Assembly: GCF_016031625.1 (NCBI RefSeq)
Contig: NZ_JACCHP010000006.1
Coordinates: 124,001 to 188,000, forward strand
DNA length: 64,000 nt
Reading direction: 5' to 3'
From: Bradyrhizobium agreste
GTDB lineage: Bacteria > Pseudomonadota > Alphaproteobacteria > Rhizobiales > Xanthobacteraceae
Part shown: positions 23,165 through 32,210 of the stretch, piece after piece
How the letters are laid out: each line of letters starts with the position of its first letter
How positions within the stretch are numbered: position 1 is the stretch's first letter
Notes under the pieces: model-generated
The model's database searches: none
What the model saw: the letters and a program-made list of their open reading frames with translations, nothing else
Told to the model about the DNA's origin: nothing
Position numbers and translations under genes: made by a program

Positions 23165-25486
23165 ATGCGGCAGAAGGCGAAGGTCGAGAACTACGACGGT
23201 CCGGCCGGCGGGTGGGGCTCGCTCAACGCCCTTGGGCACATTCTCACGCAGGAAGAGGTTGCGATCCTCGGCAGCGAGATCCTGCTGAAGCAGAACAAGC
23301 CCGACGGATACATGTGCGTGAGCTGCTCCTGGGCCAAGCCGGCCAAGCCGCGTCCGTTCGAGTTCTGCGAGAACGGTGCCAAGGCGACCGCCTGGGAGAT
23401 CACACGCAAAACCGTGACGCCCGAGTTCTTTGCGCAGCATACGCTGTCCGAGCTGCGAACCTGGTCCGATCATCAGCTGGAGGAGCAGGGGCGCCTGACG
23501 ACGCCGATGCGTTACGACAGCGCCAGCGACAGATACCTGCCGGTCGATTGGGACGAGGCCTTCCGGCACATCGGCACTAAGCTGAACCGGCTCGATCCGC
23601 GCTCGGTGGTCATGTACACGTCCGGCCGCGCCTCGCTCGAAGCGAGCTACATGTATCAATTGTTCGGCCGCATGTACGGCACCAACAATTTCCCCGACAG
23701 CTCGAACATGTGCCACGAGAGCACGTCGGTGGCGCTGCCGGAGGTGATCGGCGTTCCGGTCGGCACGGTGTTGCTGCAGGACTTCGAGACCACCGATTGC
23801 ATCTTCTTCTTCGGACACAACACCACCACCAATGCACCGCGCATGCTGCATCCGCTTCAGGAGGCAGCGCAGAGGGGGGTCCCGATCATGACCTTCAATC
23901 CGCTCCGGGAGCGCGGCCTGGAGCGCTTCGTCAATCCGCAAAATCCGGTTCAGATGATCGCTGGCGGCACGCGCATCAGCTCGCAATATTATCAGGTGCG
24001 GGTCGGCGGTGATGCCGCCGCCATTACCGGCATCTGCAAATGGGTGATCGAGGCGGACGACCTCGCCCGAGCCAATGGGGGGCTGCGCGTCGTCGATGTC
24101 GCGTTCATCGACCAGCATACCTCAGGCTTCGAGGAATTCGCCGCGTTCTGCCGGGTGCAGGACTGGGACGAGATCGAGCGCGCCTCGGGGCTTTCCCGAA
24201 TGGCGCTGCGAGAGGCTGCAAATACCTACATGGCCGCCAACGCCGTGATCGCCAATTACGGCATGGGGATCACCCAGCACAAGCATGGGGTCGAGACGAC
24301 CAGGATGATCGTCAACCTGCTGCTGCTCCGCGGCAATATCGGCAAACCCGGCGCCGGAATCTCGCCGATCCGGGGCCACTCCAATGTTCAGGGCCAGCGC
24401 ACGGTCGGTATCTCCGAGAAGACCAAGCTCGTGCCGCTCGACAAGCTTGCCGAGCTCTATTCTTTCGAGCCGCCGCGATCGGACGGCCTGACTACGGTCG
24501 ACGCCTGCGAGGCTATTCTTAAGAGCAAGGTGCGCGGCTTCGTCAGCCTCGGCGGCAATTTCCTGCGCGCCGTGCCCGAGCGGTCGTTGATGGAGCCCGC
24601 GTGGTCGGGCCTGCGCCTGTCGGTGCAGATCGCGACCAAGCTCAACCGCACCCATATCGTGCCGGGCGAGGTCACCTATCTCCTGCCGTGTCTCGGCCGG
24701 ATCGAGATCGACCGGCGGGCCAGCGGTCCGCAGGCCGTGTCGATCGAGGATTCCACCGCCTGCATCCACGGCTCGCGCGGGCAGCGCAAGCCGGTGGCCG
24801 AACGGCTGCTGTCGGAACCGGCGATCATTGCCGCGCTCGCAAAGGCGACGTTGCCGCCCAATCCGAATGTCGATTGGGATGCATGGGTCGCCGATTATTC
24901 GCAAGTGCGGGACGCGATCGAGCGCACCTATCCCGACCAGTTCAAGGACTTTAACAAGCGCATGTTCGAGCCCGGCGGCTTTCCGCGGCCGCTCGCGGCT
25001 CGCGAGCGGACGTGGAAGACCCCGAACGGTAAGGCGAATTTCACCGTTCCAAAGGCGGCCTTTGCGCCGCCGCGCGAGACCGACGGCGTCTATGAGCTGA
25101 TGACGATGCGCGCCGACGGGCAGTTCAATACCACGATCTATACGGAAGACGATCGCTTCCGCGGCATCGAGGGCAGCCGCTATGTCGTATTCATGAATCC
25201 TGCCGACATGGAAGAGGACGGACTGAAATCGGGAGATACCGTGACCTTGGTGACAGAGGCGGGCGACGGCATCGCGCGCAGCTTGAGCGAGCTTCAGGTC
25301 GTCCCTTACGGCATTCCGAGGCGGAGCATTGCGGGTTACTACCCGGAATGCAACGTGCTCGTTCCGCTCTGGCACTATGCGGAAGGCAGCAAGGTCCCCG
25401 CCGCCAAGTCCGTCCCGGTCCGCCTGTTCAAGGACGTTCCGCCGGAGATCATGGACGGCCGAGAGGCTCCGATCGCGGCGTCGTGA
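23165..25486 (+). CDS. FdhF/YdeP-family molybdopterin oxidoreductase
   Basis: A 773-residue cytoplasmic molybdoenzyme. The start at 23165 (MRQKAKVENYDGPAGGW) matches the family N-terminus; the frame is open from 23012. Near residue 57 YMCVSCSWAKPAK holds the Cys residues of this family's altered iron-sulfur site. The molybdopterin domains show SSNMCHESTSVALPE, FFFGHNTTTNAPRM, and GGNFLRAVPE. The C-terminal domain contains DGQFNTTIYTEDDRFRG, the bis-MGD contact region. Family members are formate dehydrogenase-like, but E. coli YdeP is tied to acid resistance and its reaction is not established. FdhD is encoded divergently, consistent with cofactor sulfuration. Confidence 0.9.
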   Translation: MRQKAKVENYDGPAGGWGSLNALGHILTQEEVAILGSEILLKQNKPDGYMCVSCSWAKPAKPRPFEFCENGAKATAWEITRKTVTPEFFAQHTLSELRTWSDHQLEEQGRLTTPMRYDSASDRYLPVDWDEAFRHIGTKLNRLDPRSVVMYTSGRASLEASYMYQLFGRMYGTNNFPDSSNMCHESTSVALPEVIGVPVGTVLLQDFETTDCIFFFGHNTTTNAPRMLHPLQEAAQRGVPIMTFNPLRERGLERFVNPQNPVQMIAGGTRISSQYYQVRVGGDAAAITGICKWVIEADDLARANGGLRVVDVAFIDQHTSGFEEFAAFCRVQDWDEIERASGLSRMALREAANTYMAANAVIANYGMGITQHKHGVETTRMIVNLLLLRGNIGKPGAGISPIRGHSNVQGQRTVGISEKTKLVPLDKLAELYSFEPPRSDGLTTVDACEAILKSKVRGFVSLGGNFLRAVPERSLMEPAWSGLRLSVQIATKLNRTHIVPGEVTYLLPCLGRIEIDRRASGPQAVSIEDSTACIHGSRGQRKPVAERLLSEPAIIAALAKATLPPNPNVDWDAWVADYSQVRDAIERTYPDQFKDFNKRMFEPGGFPRPLAARERTWKTPNGKANFTVPKAAFAPPRETDGVYELMTMRADGQFNTTIYTEDDRFRGIEGSRYVVFMNPADMEEDGLKSGDTVTLVTEAGDGIARSLSELQVVPYGIPRRSIAGYYPECNVLVPLWHYAEGSKVPAAKSVPVRLFKDVPPEIMDGREAPIAAS

Positions 25487-25521
25487 ATGCTGGATGATGG
25501 CCATATGATGGGGGGAGGACG

Positions 25522-26131
25522 ATGAGGGACGCTACGTCCGATGTTGCCGACATCAGCGGTGCCGTTCACCTGTGCATCGACATGCAGAACATTTTCGCTC
25601 CCGACGGCCTTTGGGCGACGCCCTGGATGGAGCGCGTCCTGCCGACGGTCGTCTCCGTCGTTGCGCGCCATGCGGAGAGAACGATCTTCACACGCTTCAT
25701 CACTCCCCAGGATCCCGGAGGATCGTCCCGGCCAATGGCAGAGCTATTTCCGCCGCTGGCGCCAGGCGACGCGCAGGCATCTGCCATCATCGGCTCTGGA
25801 GCTCGTGCCGGATTTGGCCCGGTTCGTTCCGCCGGCAGCAATGATCGACAAGCCGGCCTATTCCGCGTTCAGCAATCCCGCTCTTGCGAGCCTGCTGGTC
25901 GATAAGAATGTCGGCACCGTCGTGATATCGGGCGCGGAGACGGACGTCTGCGTGCTCTCGACGGTCCTCAGCGCCGTCGATCTCGGCTTCAGGATCGTCA
26001 TCATCGAGGACGCGCTGTGCAGCTCCTCCGACGTCGGCCACGATGCGCTCATGACAATGTATCGCACCCGCTTCCACGGTCAGGTCGACCTGATGACGGC
26101 AGAAGAGCTCACCGAGGTCTGGCGGGAGTAG
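25522..26131 (+). pseudogene. Isochorismatase-family cysteine hydrolase, interrupted by a +1 frameshift
   Basis: Translation starts at 25522 behind GGGGAGGACG and reads VHLCIDMQNIFAPDGLW with the family's catalytic Asp. The frame then diverges: the matching continuation (EDRPGQWQSYFRRW, then MIDKPAYSAF with the catalytic Lys and ETDVCVLSTV with the catalytic Cys) is in the next frame. The switch falls at 25714-25720 (CCCGGAG); removing one base there restores a continuous ~202-residue cysteine hydrolase with all three catalytic residues. The rest is undamaged, so this is a recent mutation, a sequencing error, or less likely a recoded site. The substrate is unknown. It follows the molybdoenzyme by 35 bases on the same strand. 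Confidence 0.85.
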
Positions 26132-26168
26132 GGAGCTACGATCCGACTTCATCGAGCCGCGAGGCGGA

Positions 26169-26951
26169 TCAAGCGACCGCAACGTCGGCCGTTACCGGTC
26201 TTGCATGCGCCGGCCGAGCATCGTCCGCGCCGAACCGAATGCTCAGGTAGGTCGGGTCGAAGCCGGCGAGCCGGACCAGGCCTAGCCAGTCGGTGATGGT
26301 CAAAGACTTGCTTTGCCATTGCAGCAGATGGCAGCGGCGCAGCTCCTGGATGGTGCGGTTGGCATGGACCGGGGAGATGCTGCAGGCCGCGGCAAGGTCG
26401 GACTGGGTGAAGGGGGAGGACAATCTGAAATCTCTGGCGAGGCCGACGGTTTGCAGCCGAACGGTGATCTCGCAGAGCAGATGCGCCACGCGCGTCAATG
26501 CATCCCGACTGCCGAGATTCACCGTCCAGTTGCGCTGGATGGCGTGATCGGCAAGCAGCATCAACAGCAGGGCGTGCGACATCGCCGGAGAACGCACCGC
26601 GAGCTCGCGAAAGAAGCGGTGCGGCACGAGCGCGACGATTGCGGGCCCGAGCGCGGTCAGATTGCCCTCGATGCGCGGGCGATAAAGGCTTTGCAGGTTG
26701 GCGATGTCGCCGGGCACGCAGATCGCGGTGATCTGGCCATCTGCACTTTCGTGATTCTGCCACGAGAGATATCCCTGAAGCACCAGGCAGCATTGCGTTG
26801 CCTCATCGCCGTGCCGCAGGATGGTCTGATGCGCGCCGAAATGCGCGATGCTGCTCGGCATATCCGCCAGCAGATCGAGATCGTCCGGGGTCAGTTCGGC
26901 GAGGCTCGTCAGACGGTCGGCGAGTTTCGAGAAAGCAAATCCTGCCTGCAT
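26169..26951 (-). CDS. Crp/Fnr-family transcriptional regulator
   Basis: 260 residues from the ATG at 26951 (MQAGFAFSKLADRLTSL). The N-terminal beta-roll sensor domain covers about residues 25-140 (TILRHGDEATQCCLVLQGYL), followed by a Crp-type winged helix at about 165-225 (SPFTQSDLAAACSISPVHAN and RTIQELRR). The N-terminal Cys cluster of true Fnr is not present, so the signal is unclear. It is divergent from the diheme cytochrome c gene at 27172, and the 220-base interval between them holds two candidate dyad sites. It lies just before the caa3 oxidase region, whose genes it could control; this is inference. Confidence 0.88.
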   Translation of the reverse strand: MQAGFAFSKLADRLTSLAELTPDDLDLLADMPSSIAHFGAHQTILRHGDEATQCCLVLQGYLSWQNHESADGQITAICVPGDIANLQSLYRPRIEGNLTALGPAIVALVPHRFFRELAVRSPAMSHALLLMLLADHAIQRNWTVNLGSRDALTRVAHLLCEITVRLQTVGLARDFRLSSPFTQSDLAAACSISPVHANRTIQELRRCHLLQWQSKSLTITDWLGLVRLAGFDPTYLSIRFGADDARPAHARPVTADVAVA

Positions 26952-27006
26952 TTGATCTCCGATAGCCCGGCTCCAAGTGTGGCCGATAACCACGGCAGAA
27001 GGCATT

Positions 27007-27089
27007 AACGTTTGATACGTTCGCTCCGGGTATCGGCGAGGCAGCAAGCAGCTCGACTTGCCGTGTTTTCCTATCGATCTGATTGATCG
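27007..27089. promoter_or_regulatory. Two dyad sites in the Crp-like / cytochrome c divergent region
   Basis: AACGT-TTGAT-ACGTT lies at 27007-27021 and CGATC-TGATT-GATCG at 27075-27089, each a perfect 5-base inverted repeat around a 5-base spacer. Both lie between the divergent starts at 26951 and 27172. They differ from the consensus FNR box (TTGAT-N4-ATCAA). They could be sites for the adjacent Crp-like regulator, but nothing in the sequence proves it. Confidence 0.3.
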
Positions 27090-27171
27090 GAGCGGGACGC
27101 CGCCGAGCAGGAACAGCCGGGGTTCGCCTCAGTTACTGGATGGCGGGTTCGGTGGAGGACACGGAAAGCGG

Positions 27172-28089
27172 ATGCGCGGGCGGTTCTGGCTGGTGTCGGC
27201 ACTCCTGGTGGCATGCGCGGCTGCTGCGGGGGTATGGTTCATCACCGCGCCGGACAGCGTCGCCTCGCGCGAGGCGGAGACATTATCCGACGCAGGCGGC
27301 GACGCCGAGCGCGGCAAGCTCGTGTTTGCGGCCGGCGATTGTGCGTCCTGCCACGCCTCGCCGGGCCAGTCCGATCGTTTGCGCCTTGGCGGAGGTATCG
27401 CGCTCGCGTCTCCTTACGGGACCTTTCGCGCGCCCAACATTTCCACGGACCGGAACGATGGCCTCGGGAACTGGACCGCCAGGGATCTCGCCAATGCGCT
27501 GCTGCGCGGCGTGTCGCCGGATGGGAGCCACTATTATCCGGTGTTTCCCTATGCGAGCTACGCGCAGATGCGAGCCGAAGACGTGCGGGATTTGATGGCC
27601 TATTTGCGAACGCTGCCCGCGGTGAAGGGGCGTCCGCCGGATCATGAGCTCAATCCGCTGTTCGGGATTCGCCGCTTCGTCGGAATCTGGAAGTTGCTGT
27701 ATTTCAAGCCCGGTCCGATCGCGCCAGATCCGGCTCACGACCAAAAATGGAATCGCGGCCGCTATCTCAGCGAAGCGTTGGCCCATTGCGCCGAATGCCA
27801 TTCCTCGCGCGACATGTTCGGCGGCATCAAGACGAGCACGCGCTATGCCGGCGGGAAGGACCCTGTGGGCACCGGTTTCTATCCCAACATCACAGCCGCG
27901 CGGCTCGGCGACTGGTCGGAGGCGCAATTGGCGGACATGCTGAAGACTGGCGTCACGCCAAATCACGGGCGCGTCGGCTCGTCCATGGCCGCCGTCGTCA
28001 CCAATCTGGCAATGCTGCCTGAAAGCGACCGTGAGGCGATCGCCGCTTTCGTGAAATCGCTGCCGGCGCGGCCAACGCCCAGTCCCTGA
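27172..28089 (+). CDS. Diheme cytochrome c
   Basis: 305 residues. The start ATG at 27172 is preceded by GGAGG and opens a signal anchor (FWLVSALLVACAAAAGVW). Two class I heme c domains follow, with CASCH at about residues 57-61 and CAECH near 205. Met ligand candidates lie in loops after each, such as VGSSMAAVV in the second. The layout resembles the diheme c subunits of periplasmic alcohol, aldehyde or sorbitol dehydrogenases, but no dehydrogenase is adjacent. It probably sits on the periplasmic face and shuttles electrons toward the oxidase encoded convergently. Confidence 0.9.
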   Translation: MRGRFWLVSALLVACAAAAGVWFITAPDSVASREAETLSDAGGDAERGKLVFAAGDCASCHASPGQSDRLRLGGGIALASPYGTFRAPNISTDRNDGLGNWTARDLANALLRGVSPDGSHYYPVFPYASYAQMRAEDVRDLMAYLRTLPAVKGRPPDHELNPLFGIRRFVGIWKLLYFKPGPIAPDPAHDQKWNRGRYLSEALAHCAECHSSRDMFGGIKTSTRYAGGKDPVGTGFYPNITAARLGDWSEAQLADMLKTGVTPNHGRVGSSMAAVVTNLAMLPESDREAIAAFVKSLPARPTPSP

Positions 28090-28096
28090 GAATCTC

Positions 28097-28504
28097 TCAC
28101 TGCGCATAAAGATAGGCCGCGACGTCGCGCGCCTCGGCTTCGGTGATGCCGGTTGCGGGCATGGCCGTCCGCGGCGAGAACGCCTGCGGCGTCACGATCC
28201 ACCGGACCAGATTGTCCGGCGTGTTGGTCGCAAGGCCCGCGATGTAGACGCGCGACCTGAGATCGGCGAGAGACGCGCCGACCTGGCCGTCGCCGCCGGG
28301 AATCCCTGGAATGGTGTGGCATCCAGCGCAGCCGTAGCGACGGATCAGGGCGGGCGCCCGGGCCGGATCGCCGCCAGTCATGGCGCGGGCGATGCGTTGA
28401 TTTTGGACACGCTCGCTCCAGGCGAAGCCTGCCGCAGCCGCGGCGGCGACGAGACCTGCCAGGACGATCAAGAGCGTCATCCATCTAGAGCGCGTGAAGC
28501 GCAT
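28097..28504 (-). CDS. Small membrane-anchored cytochrome c, last gene of the caa3 cluster
   Basis: 135 residues: an N-terminal membrane anchor (WMTLLIVLAGLVAAAAAAGF) and one heme c domain with CAGCH at about 59-63 and a Met ligand in RTAMPATGI near the C-terminus. It overlaps the ctaG-like gene by 20 bases, so it is the promoter-distal member of the oxidase operon. It probably feeds electrons to the CuA/heme c subunit. It ends 7 bases from the stop of the convergent diheme cytochrome gene. Confidence 0.88.
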   Translation of the reverse strand: MRFTRSRWMTLLIVLAGLVAAAAAAGFAWSERVQNQRIARAMTGGDPARAPALIRRYGCAGCHTIPGIPGGDGQVGASLADLRSRVYIAGLATNTPDNLVRWIVTPQAFSPRTAMPATGITEAEARDVAAYLYAQ

Positions 28505-29369
28505 CGGCTCGCTCCCTGCCTTGCCCGGCCCGCCGGATCCAAAGCGCGATCAGCGTCAGCGCAGCGCCGGCATAGATCGTTCCTGCCGGCACCCACATGA
28601 TGATGCCGGCCAGTTGCTGGTCCTCGAGCGGCGTCAAGCCCCAGGCCGCCGCAACGTCGGCTTGCTGCCGATAGAGCAGGCGCGGGGCCAGTGCCATCAG
28701 CGCACCGAGGATGCTCGTGTGCAGCATGGTGACGAAGACATGCCAGGCCGCGCTGCCGGTCTGGCTGCGCCGGAACACCGACCACCAGAACAGCACCGCG
28801 GTCAGGAAGAAGCTCAGATGCTGCATCCGGTGTAGGAGGACATTCTCCACCGCCGCGTCGAACAGCACAGGCACATGCCAGGCCCAGATCGCGATCCCAT
28901 GCAGCAGCGTGGCGTTGCCGCCAGCGCTCAGCAAGCTCCAGAGCCGCGTGGCGAGCGGATGCCGCATCGCCCGGCCGACCGCGAGCCGCGCCCGGCGCGG
29001 CAGCGACCACAGCAACGGGCCGACCGGCCTTGCGATCACGAGCAGCGGAGCCGCCACCGCCATCAGGATCTCGTGCTCGATCATGTGGAACGAGAGCAGG
29101 CGCTCGCCGAGCCAGTGCAGTGGCGACACCAACGCGGCTGCCAGCGCAAGCCAGCCCGCGCCGCATATGACACCCTGCGCGATGCCCTTGCGGCCCTTCC
29201 GTGCCAGCATGAGCCTGCCGATGCCGTACATCAGGCCGAAAAGCACCAGCGGTGTGACAATCCACGGGTCGATCGTCCAGCCCGGTGCCGCAGCCTGCGG
29301 CGCCGAACCATGGGCATAGACCGCCTGCGGTATCGAGCAAGCGATCGCGGAGACGGTTATCTTTCGCAT
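28485..29369 (-). CDS. ctaG: CtaG-like caa3-type oxidase assembly membrane protein
   Basis: 294 residues from the ATG at 29369, with a signal-like start ending at YAHGSAP and about seven membrane segments. It matches the Caa3_CtaG family (the Bacillus CtaG type, unrelated to the Cox11-type CtaG). Conserved His residues lie in HMIEHEILM, HRMQHLSFF and HTSILGALM. It is needed for assembly, probably copper insertion, of the caa3 oxidase. It overlaps the genes on either side (13 and 20 bases). The symbol refers to this family. Confidence 0.87.
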   Translation of the reverse strand: MRKITVSAIACSIPQAVYAHGSAPQAAAPGWTIDPWIVTPLVLFGLMYGIGRLMLARKGRKGIAQGVICGAGWLALAAALVSPLHWLGERLLSFHMIEHEILMAVAAPLLVIARPVGPLLWSLPRRARLAVGRAMRHPLATRLWSLLSAGGNATLLHGIAIWAWHVPVLFDAAVENVLLHRMQHLSFFLTAVLFWWSVFRRSQTGSAAWHVFVTMLHTSILGALMALAPRLLYRQQADVAAAWGLTPLEDQQLAGIIMWVPAGTIYAGAALTLIALWIRRAGQGRERADALHAL

Positions 29370-29701
29370 CCGGTTAACACCATGGCAGCGATGCCCTGCA
29401 TCAGCAGGGCGAATGTGAAGAGGCCTGCGGAGAGCGCACTGACGGCGCTGCCGAAATCGGCATTGGCCCGGTGCTCCTCGCGGTCGGCGGTCAGCTTCCG
29501 TGGCGTGAGCCATGATGCGAGGCCAGACGCGATCGTGAGTGCCGCACCGACGAACGAGGTCATGGCCGAGGCGTGCAGCTGCGAGCGGCAATCGGCATAG
29601 GGAAGGATCTGCCCGAGCTGCATGTTCGCGGCCCACACCAGCGGCGCGAGCCAGAGGCCCGCCCAGACCGAGAGATGGGTGAGGAGTTTCGACGCGCTCA
29701 T
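29357..29701 (-). CDS. Small membrane protein of the caa3 operon
   Basis: 114 residues with three likely membrane segments (LSVWAGLWLAPLVWAANMQL, SFVGAALTIASGLASWL and ALSAGLFTFALLMQGIAAMV). It starts in an ATGA overlap with ctaE. Genes of this position in rhizobial caa3 operons are small hypothetical membrane proteins; it might be a minor subunit or assembly factor. I recognise no named family. Confidence 0.75.
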   Translation of the reverse strand: MSASKLLTHLSVWAGLWLAPLVWAANMQLGQILPYADCRSQLHASAMTSFVGAALTIASGLASWLTPRKLTADREEHRANADFGSAVSALSAGLFTFALLMQGIAAMVLTGCER

Positions 29702-30300
29702 AGCCGTGCCAACCAATAGATGCAGCCGTAGATCGGAAGCCAGGTCGCGACGACAAAGTTCCAATACATGGCGTTGTCCTGGACGTCGCCGAACCTCCGC
29801 GGGTTCCGGCCGTGCCGCGTGACCATCAGCGCCGCCAGCACCAGCGTGTCGACGAGGTCGGTGATGATGTGGGTGGTGTGGAGGCCGAGCAAGGTCCACA
29901 CCACCGAGCCGTAGGCGTTGCTGTCCCAGCTCACCTTGAGGGCGGGGAATTCGAAGACGCGCACGACCAGCGGAACGATGCCGACGATCGACATGATCAC
30001 CATCCCGAGCCGCACCTTGCGCAGGTCCTGCTGCTCGGCCCAGCGCGAGACCAGGATGTTGGGGACGAGGCTGGCCAGCAGGACCAGCGTCACCAGCGTG
30101 CCCGGGAGCAGATCGGGCGGCGGTGCATTGATCGGCCAGGCCGTCGCCAGGCTCATCAGGTAGAGGTAGATGGCGATCGCGAGTGCGAAGCCGGTGCCTT
30201 CGATCAGCATGAAGGCGAGCGTGCCCCACCAGGTGACGCTCGCTGTGCCCATCCCGTGCAGGGGTAATTTGGCGAGATCGAGCACGATCTTCTCTCTCAT
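29698..30300 (-). CDS. ctaE: Cytochrome c oxidase subunit III (caa3 type)
   Basis: 200 residues with five to six membrane segments, starting MREKIVLDLAKLPLHGMGTA. Family features include WWGTLAFMLIEGTGFALAIA near the N-terminus, GLHTTHIITDL and the end YWNFVVATWLPIYGCIYW. It overlaps ctaD upstream and the small membrane gene downstream by 4 bases each. Subunit III stabilises the catalytic core and is shorter here than in aa3 oxidases, as usual for caa3/ba3-like clusters. Confidence 0.9.
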   Translation of the reverse strand: MREKIVLDLAKLPLHGMGTASVTWWGTLAFMLIEGTGFALAIAIYLYLMSLATAWPINAPPPDLLPGTLVTLVLLASLVPNILVSRWAEQQDLRKVRLGMVIMSIVGIVPLVVRVFEFPALKVSWDSNAYGSVVWTLLGLHTTHIITDLVDTLVLAALMVTRHGRNPRRFGDVQDNAMYWNFVVATWLPIYGCIYWLARL

Positions 30301-32210
30301 GACTCGTCCTCCGGCGCGCCCTTGGGCCAGAACCAGCCGATCAGTGCGACCGCGACGGGGACGGAGCCCCAGACCACGGCCCAGGGCGAGAAGATCGACC
30401 AGATCAGCATGATCGCGGTCGCAATCGCCGCCCACAGCGGCCAGATCGAATTTCGCGGCGAAGCTTCGCGCGCCTGCGGTTCGGCTGCCGCCAGCGTGGT
30501 CACGACCAGCTCGCGGCGATCGGTGCGAAGGCCGTTGGCGACGGCGAGGCTATCGCGATCGTCCCACAGGGGGTGCAGGCTGCCGACGACCGGGATCATC
30601 GCGAAATTGTAGCTCGGCGGAGGGGATGTGGTCGCCCATTCCAGGGTCGGCGCATCCCAGGGATTGTCCAGCGCAACCTCGCCGACGCGCGCGCTCCTGA
30701 TGGCATTGATGAAGAACAGCAGAAAGCCGGCAATGAGGATCACGGCACTGAGGCTGATGAACAGGTTGAGTCCATGCCAGGGCAAATCGGGCTGATAGGT
30801 GTAGACGCGACGGGGCATGCCCTCGAGCCCGAGGATATGCATCGGAAAGAACGTCGCGTTGAAGCCGACGAAGATCAGCCAGAACGACCACTGGCCGAGC
30901 GCCTCGCTCATCATCCGTCCGGTCAGCTTGGGAAACCAGTAGTGGATGGCGGCAAGCAACGGAAACACGGCGCCGCCGATCAGCACGTAGTGGAAATGCG
31001 CGACGACGAAATAAGTGTCGTGCACCTGGGTGTCGAACGGCACCGACGCGACCATCACGCCGGTCAACCCACCGATGACGAAGGTGACGATGAAGCCGAT
31101 GATGAAGAGGAGGGGCGTCTTGAACACCAGCCGGCCGTCCCACAGCGTTGCAAGCCAGCAGAACACCTGGATGCCGGCGGGAATCGCGATCGCCATGCTG
31201 GACGCCGTGAAGAAGCTGTCGCCGAGCCGCGGCAGCCCCGCCACGAACATGTGATGCACCCACAGTCCGAAGGCGAGGATGCCGGTGGCGATCAGCGCCA
31301 TCACGAGCCCGAGATAACCGAAGGCCGGCCGCCGCGCGAACGGCTCGATCATGGTCGAGACCATGCCCGCGGCGGGCAGGAAGATGATGTAGACCTCGGG
31401 ATGGCCGAAGAACCAGAACAGATGCTGCCAGAGCAGCACGTCACCGCCCTCGGCCGGGTTGAAGAAATGCGTGCCGACGAGGCGGTCGAGGATCAGGCTG
31501 GTGCTCTCGAGCACGATCGCCGGCATCGCCATGATCACCAGGAACGAGGTCACCAGCATGGCCCAGACGAACACCGGGATGCGGTCGAGCGTCATGCCCG
31601 GCGCACGCTGCTTGAAGATGGTGACGACGAGCTCGACCGCGACCGCGAGCGCCGAGATCTCGGTGAAGGTGATCATCTGCGCCCAGATGTCGGCCCGCTT
31701 GCCGGCGCCGTATTGCGGACCGGACAGCGGCACATAGGCGAACCAGCCGACGTCGGGCCCCATGTCGAGCGCGAACGCGGTCCAGAGCAGCGTGCCTCCG
31801 GCGAGATAGATCCAGTACGAGAAAGCATTCAGGCGCGGGAAGGCGATGTTGCGGGTGCCGACCATCAGCGGCACGAGATAGACCGCGACCGCTTCCATCA
31901 CCGGCACCGCAAAGAGGAACATCATGTTCGCCCCGTGCATCGTGAAGATCTGGTTGTAGCGGTCGGGACCGAGCAGGCGGGCCTCCGGCTGGGCGAGCTG
32001 AATTCGCATCAAGGCGGCGAGCACCCCGCCGAGGGCGAGGAAGACGAAGGCCGTGAAGATGTAGCGGCGACCGATGATCTTGTGATCCACGGTCGCGAGC
32101 GCGCCCCAGATGCCGGAGGGAGTCTTCCATGTCTCCGCGAGCGCGTCGGTCAGGCGCGTGCGCTCGATATCGATATCGCGCGTATCGGGCGCCGCAACGG
32201 GACGGTTCAT
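30297..32210 (-). CDS. ctaD: Cytochrome c oxidase subunit I (heme-copper oxidase, A-type)
   Basis: 637 residues with 12 core membrane helices and an extra C-terminal extension ending in two further helices (WPLWAAIATAIMLIWSIF, AVVWGSVPVAVALIGWFWP). Heme and copper ligands are visible: His in FTMHGANMMF, GHPEVYI with the CuB His, cross-linking Tyr and the D-channel Glu, and VVAHFHYVLIGG with the two heme His. The presence of that Glu points to an A1-type proton-pumping oxidase. It reduces oxygen to water using electrons from CtaC. The two extra helices resemble a fused subunit IV-like part; that reading is inference. Confidence 0.95.
   Translation of the reverse strand: MNRPVAAPDTRDIDIERTRLTDALAETWKTPSGIWGALATVDHKIIGRRYIFTAFVFLALGGVLAALMRIQLAQPEARLLGPDRYNQIFTMHGANMMFLFAVPVMEAVAVYLVPLMVGTRNIAFPRLNAFSYWIYLAGGTLLWTAFALDMGPDVGWFAYVPLSGPQYGAGKRADIWAQMITFTEISALAVAVELVVTIFKQRAPGMTLDRIPVFVWAMLVTSFLVIMAMPAIVLESTSLILDRLVGTHFFNPAEGGDVLLWQHLFWFFGHPEVYIIFLPAAGMVSTMIEPFARRPAFGYLGLVMALIATGILAFGLWVHHMFVAGLPRLGDSFFTASSMAIAIPAGIQVFCWLATLWDGRLVFKTPLLFIIGFIVTFVIGGLTGVMVASVPFDTQVHDTYFVVAHFHYVLIGGAVFPLLAAIHYWFPKLTGRMMSEALGQWSFWLIFVGFNATFFPMHILGLEGMPRRVYTYQPDLPWHGLNLFISLSAVILIAGFLLFFINAIRSARVGEVALDNPWDAPTLEWATTSPPPSYNFAMIPVVGSLHPLWDDRDSLAVANGLRTDRRELVVTTLAAAEPQAREASPRNSIWPLWAAIATAIMLIWSIFSPWAVVWGSVPVAVALIGWFWPKGAPEDES

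Noticed and set aside
24122..25504. 460-codon minus-strand frame
   Set aside because: Antisense of the FdhF/YdeP molybdoenzyme gene.
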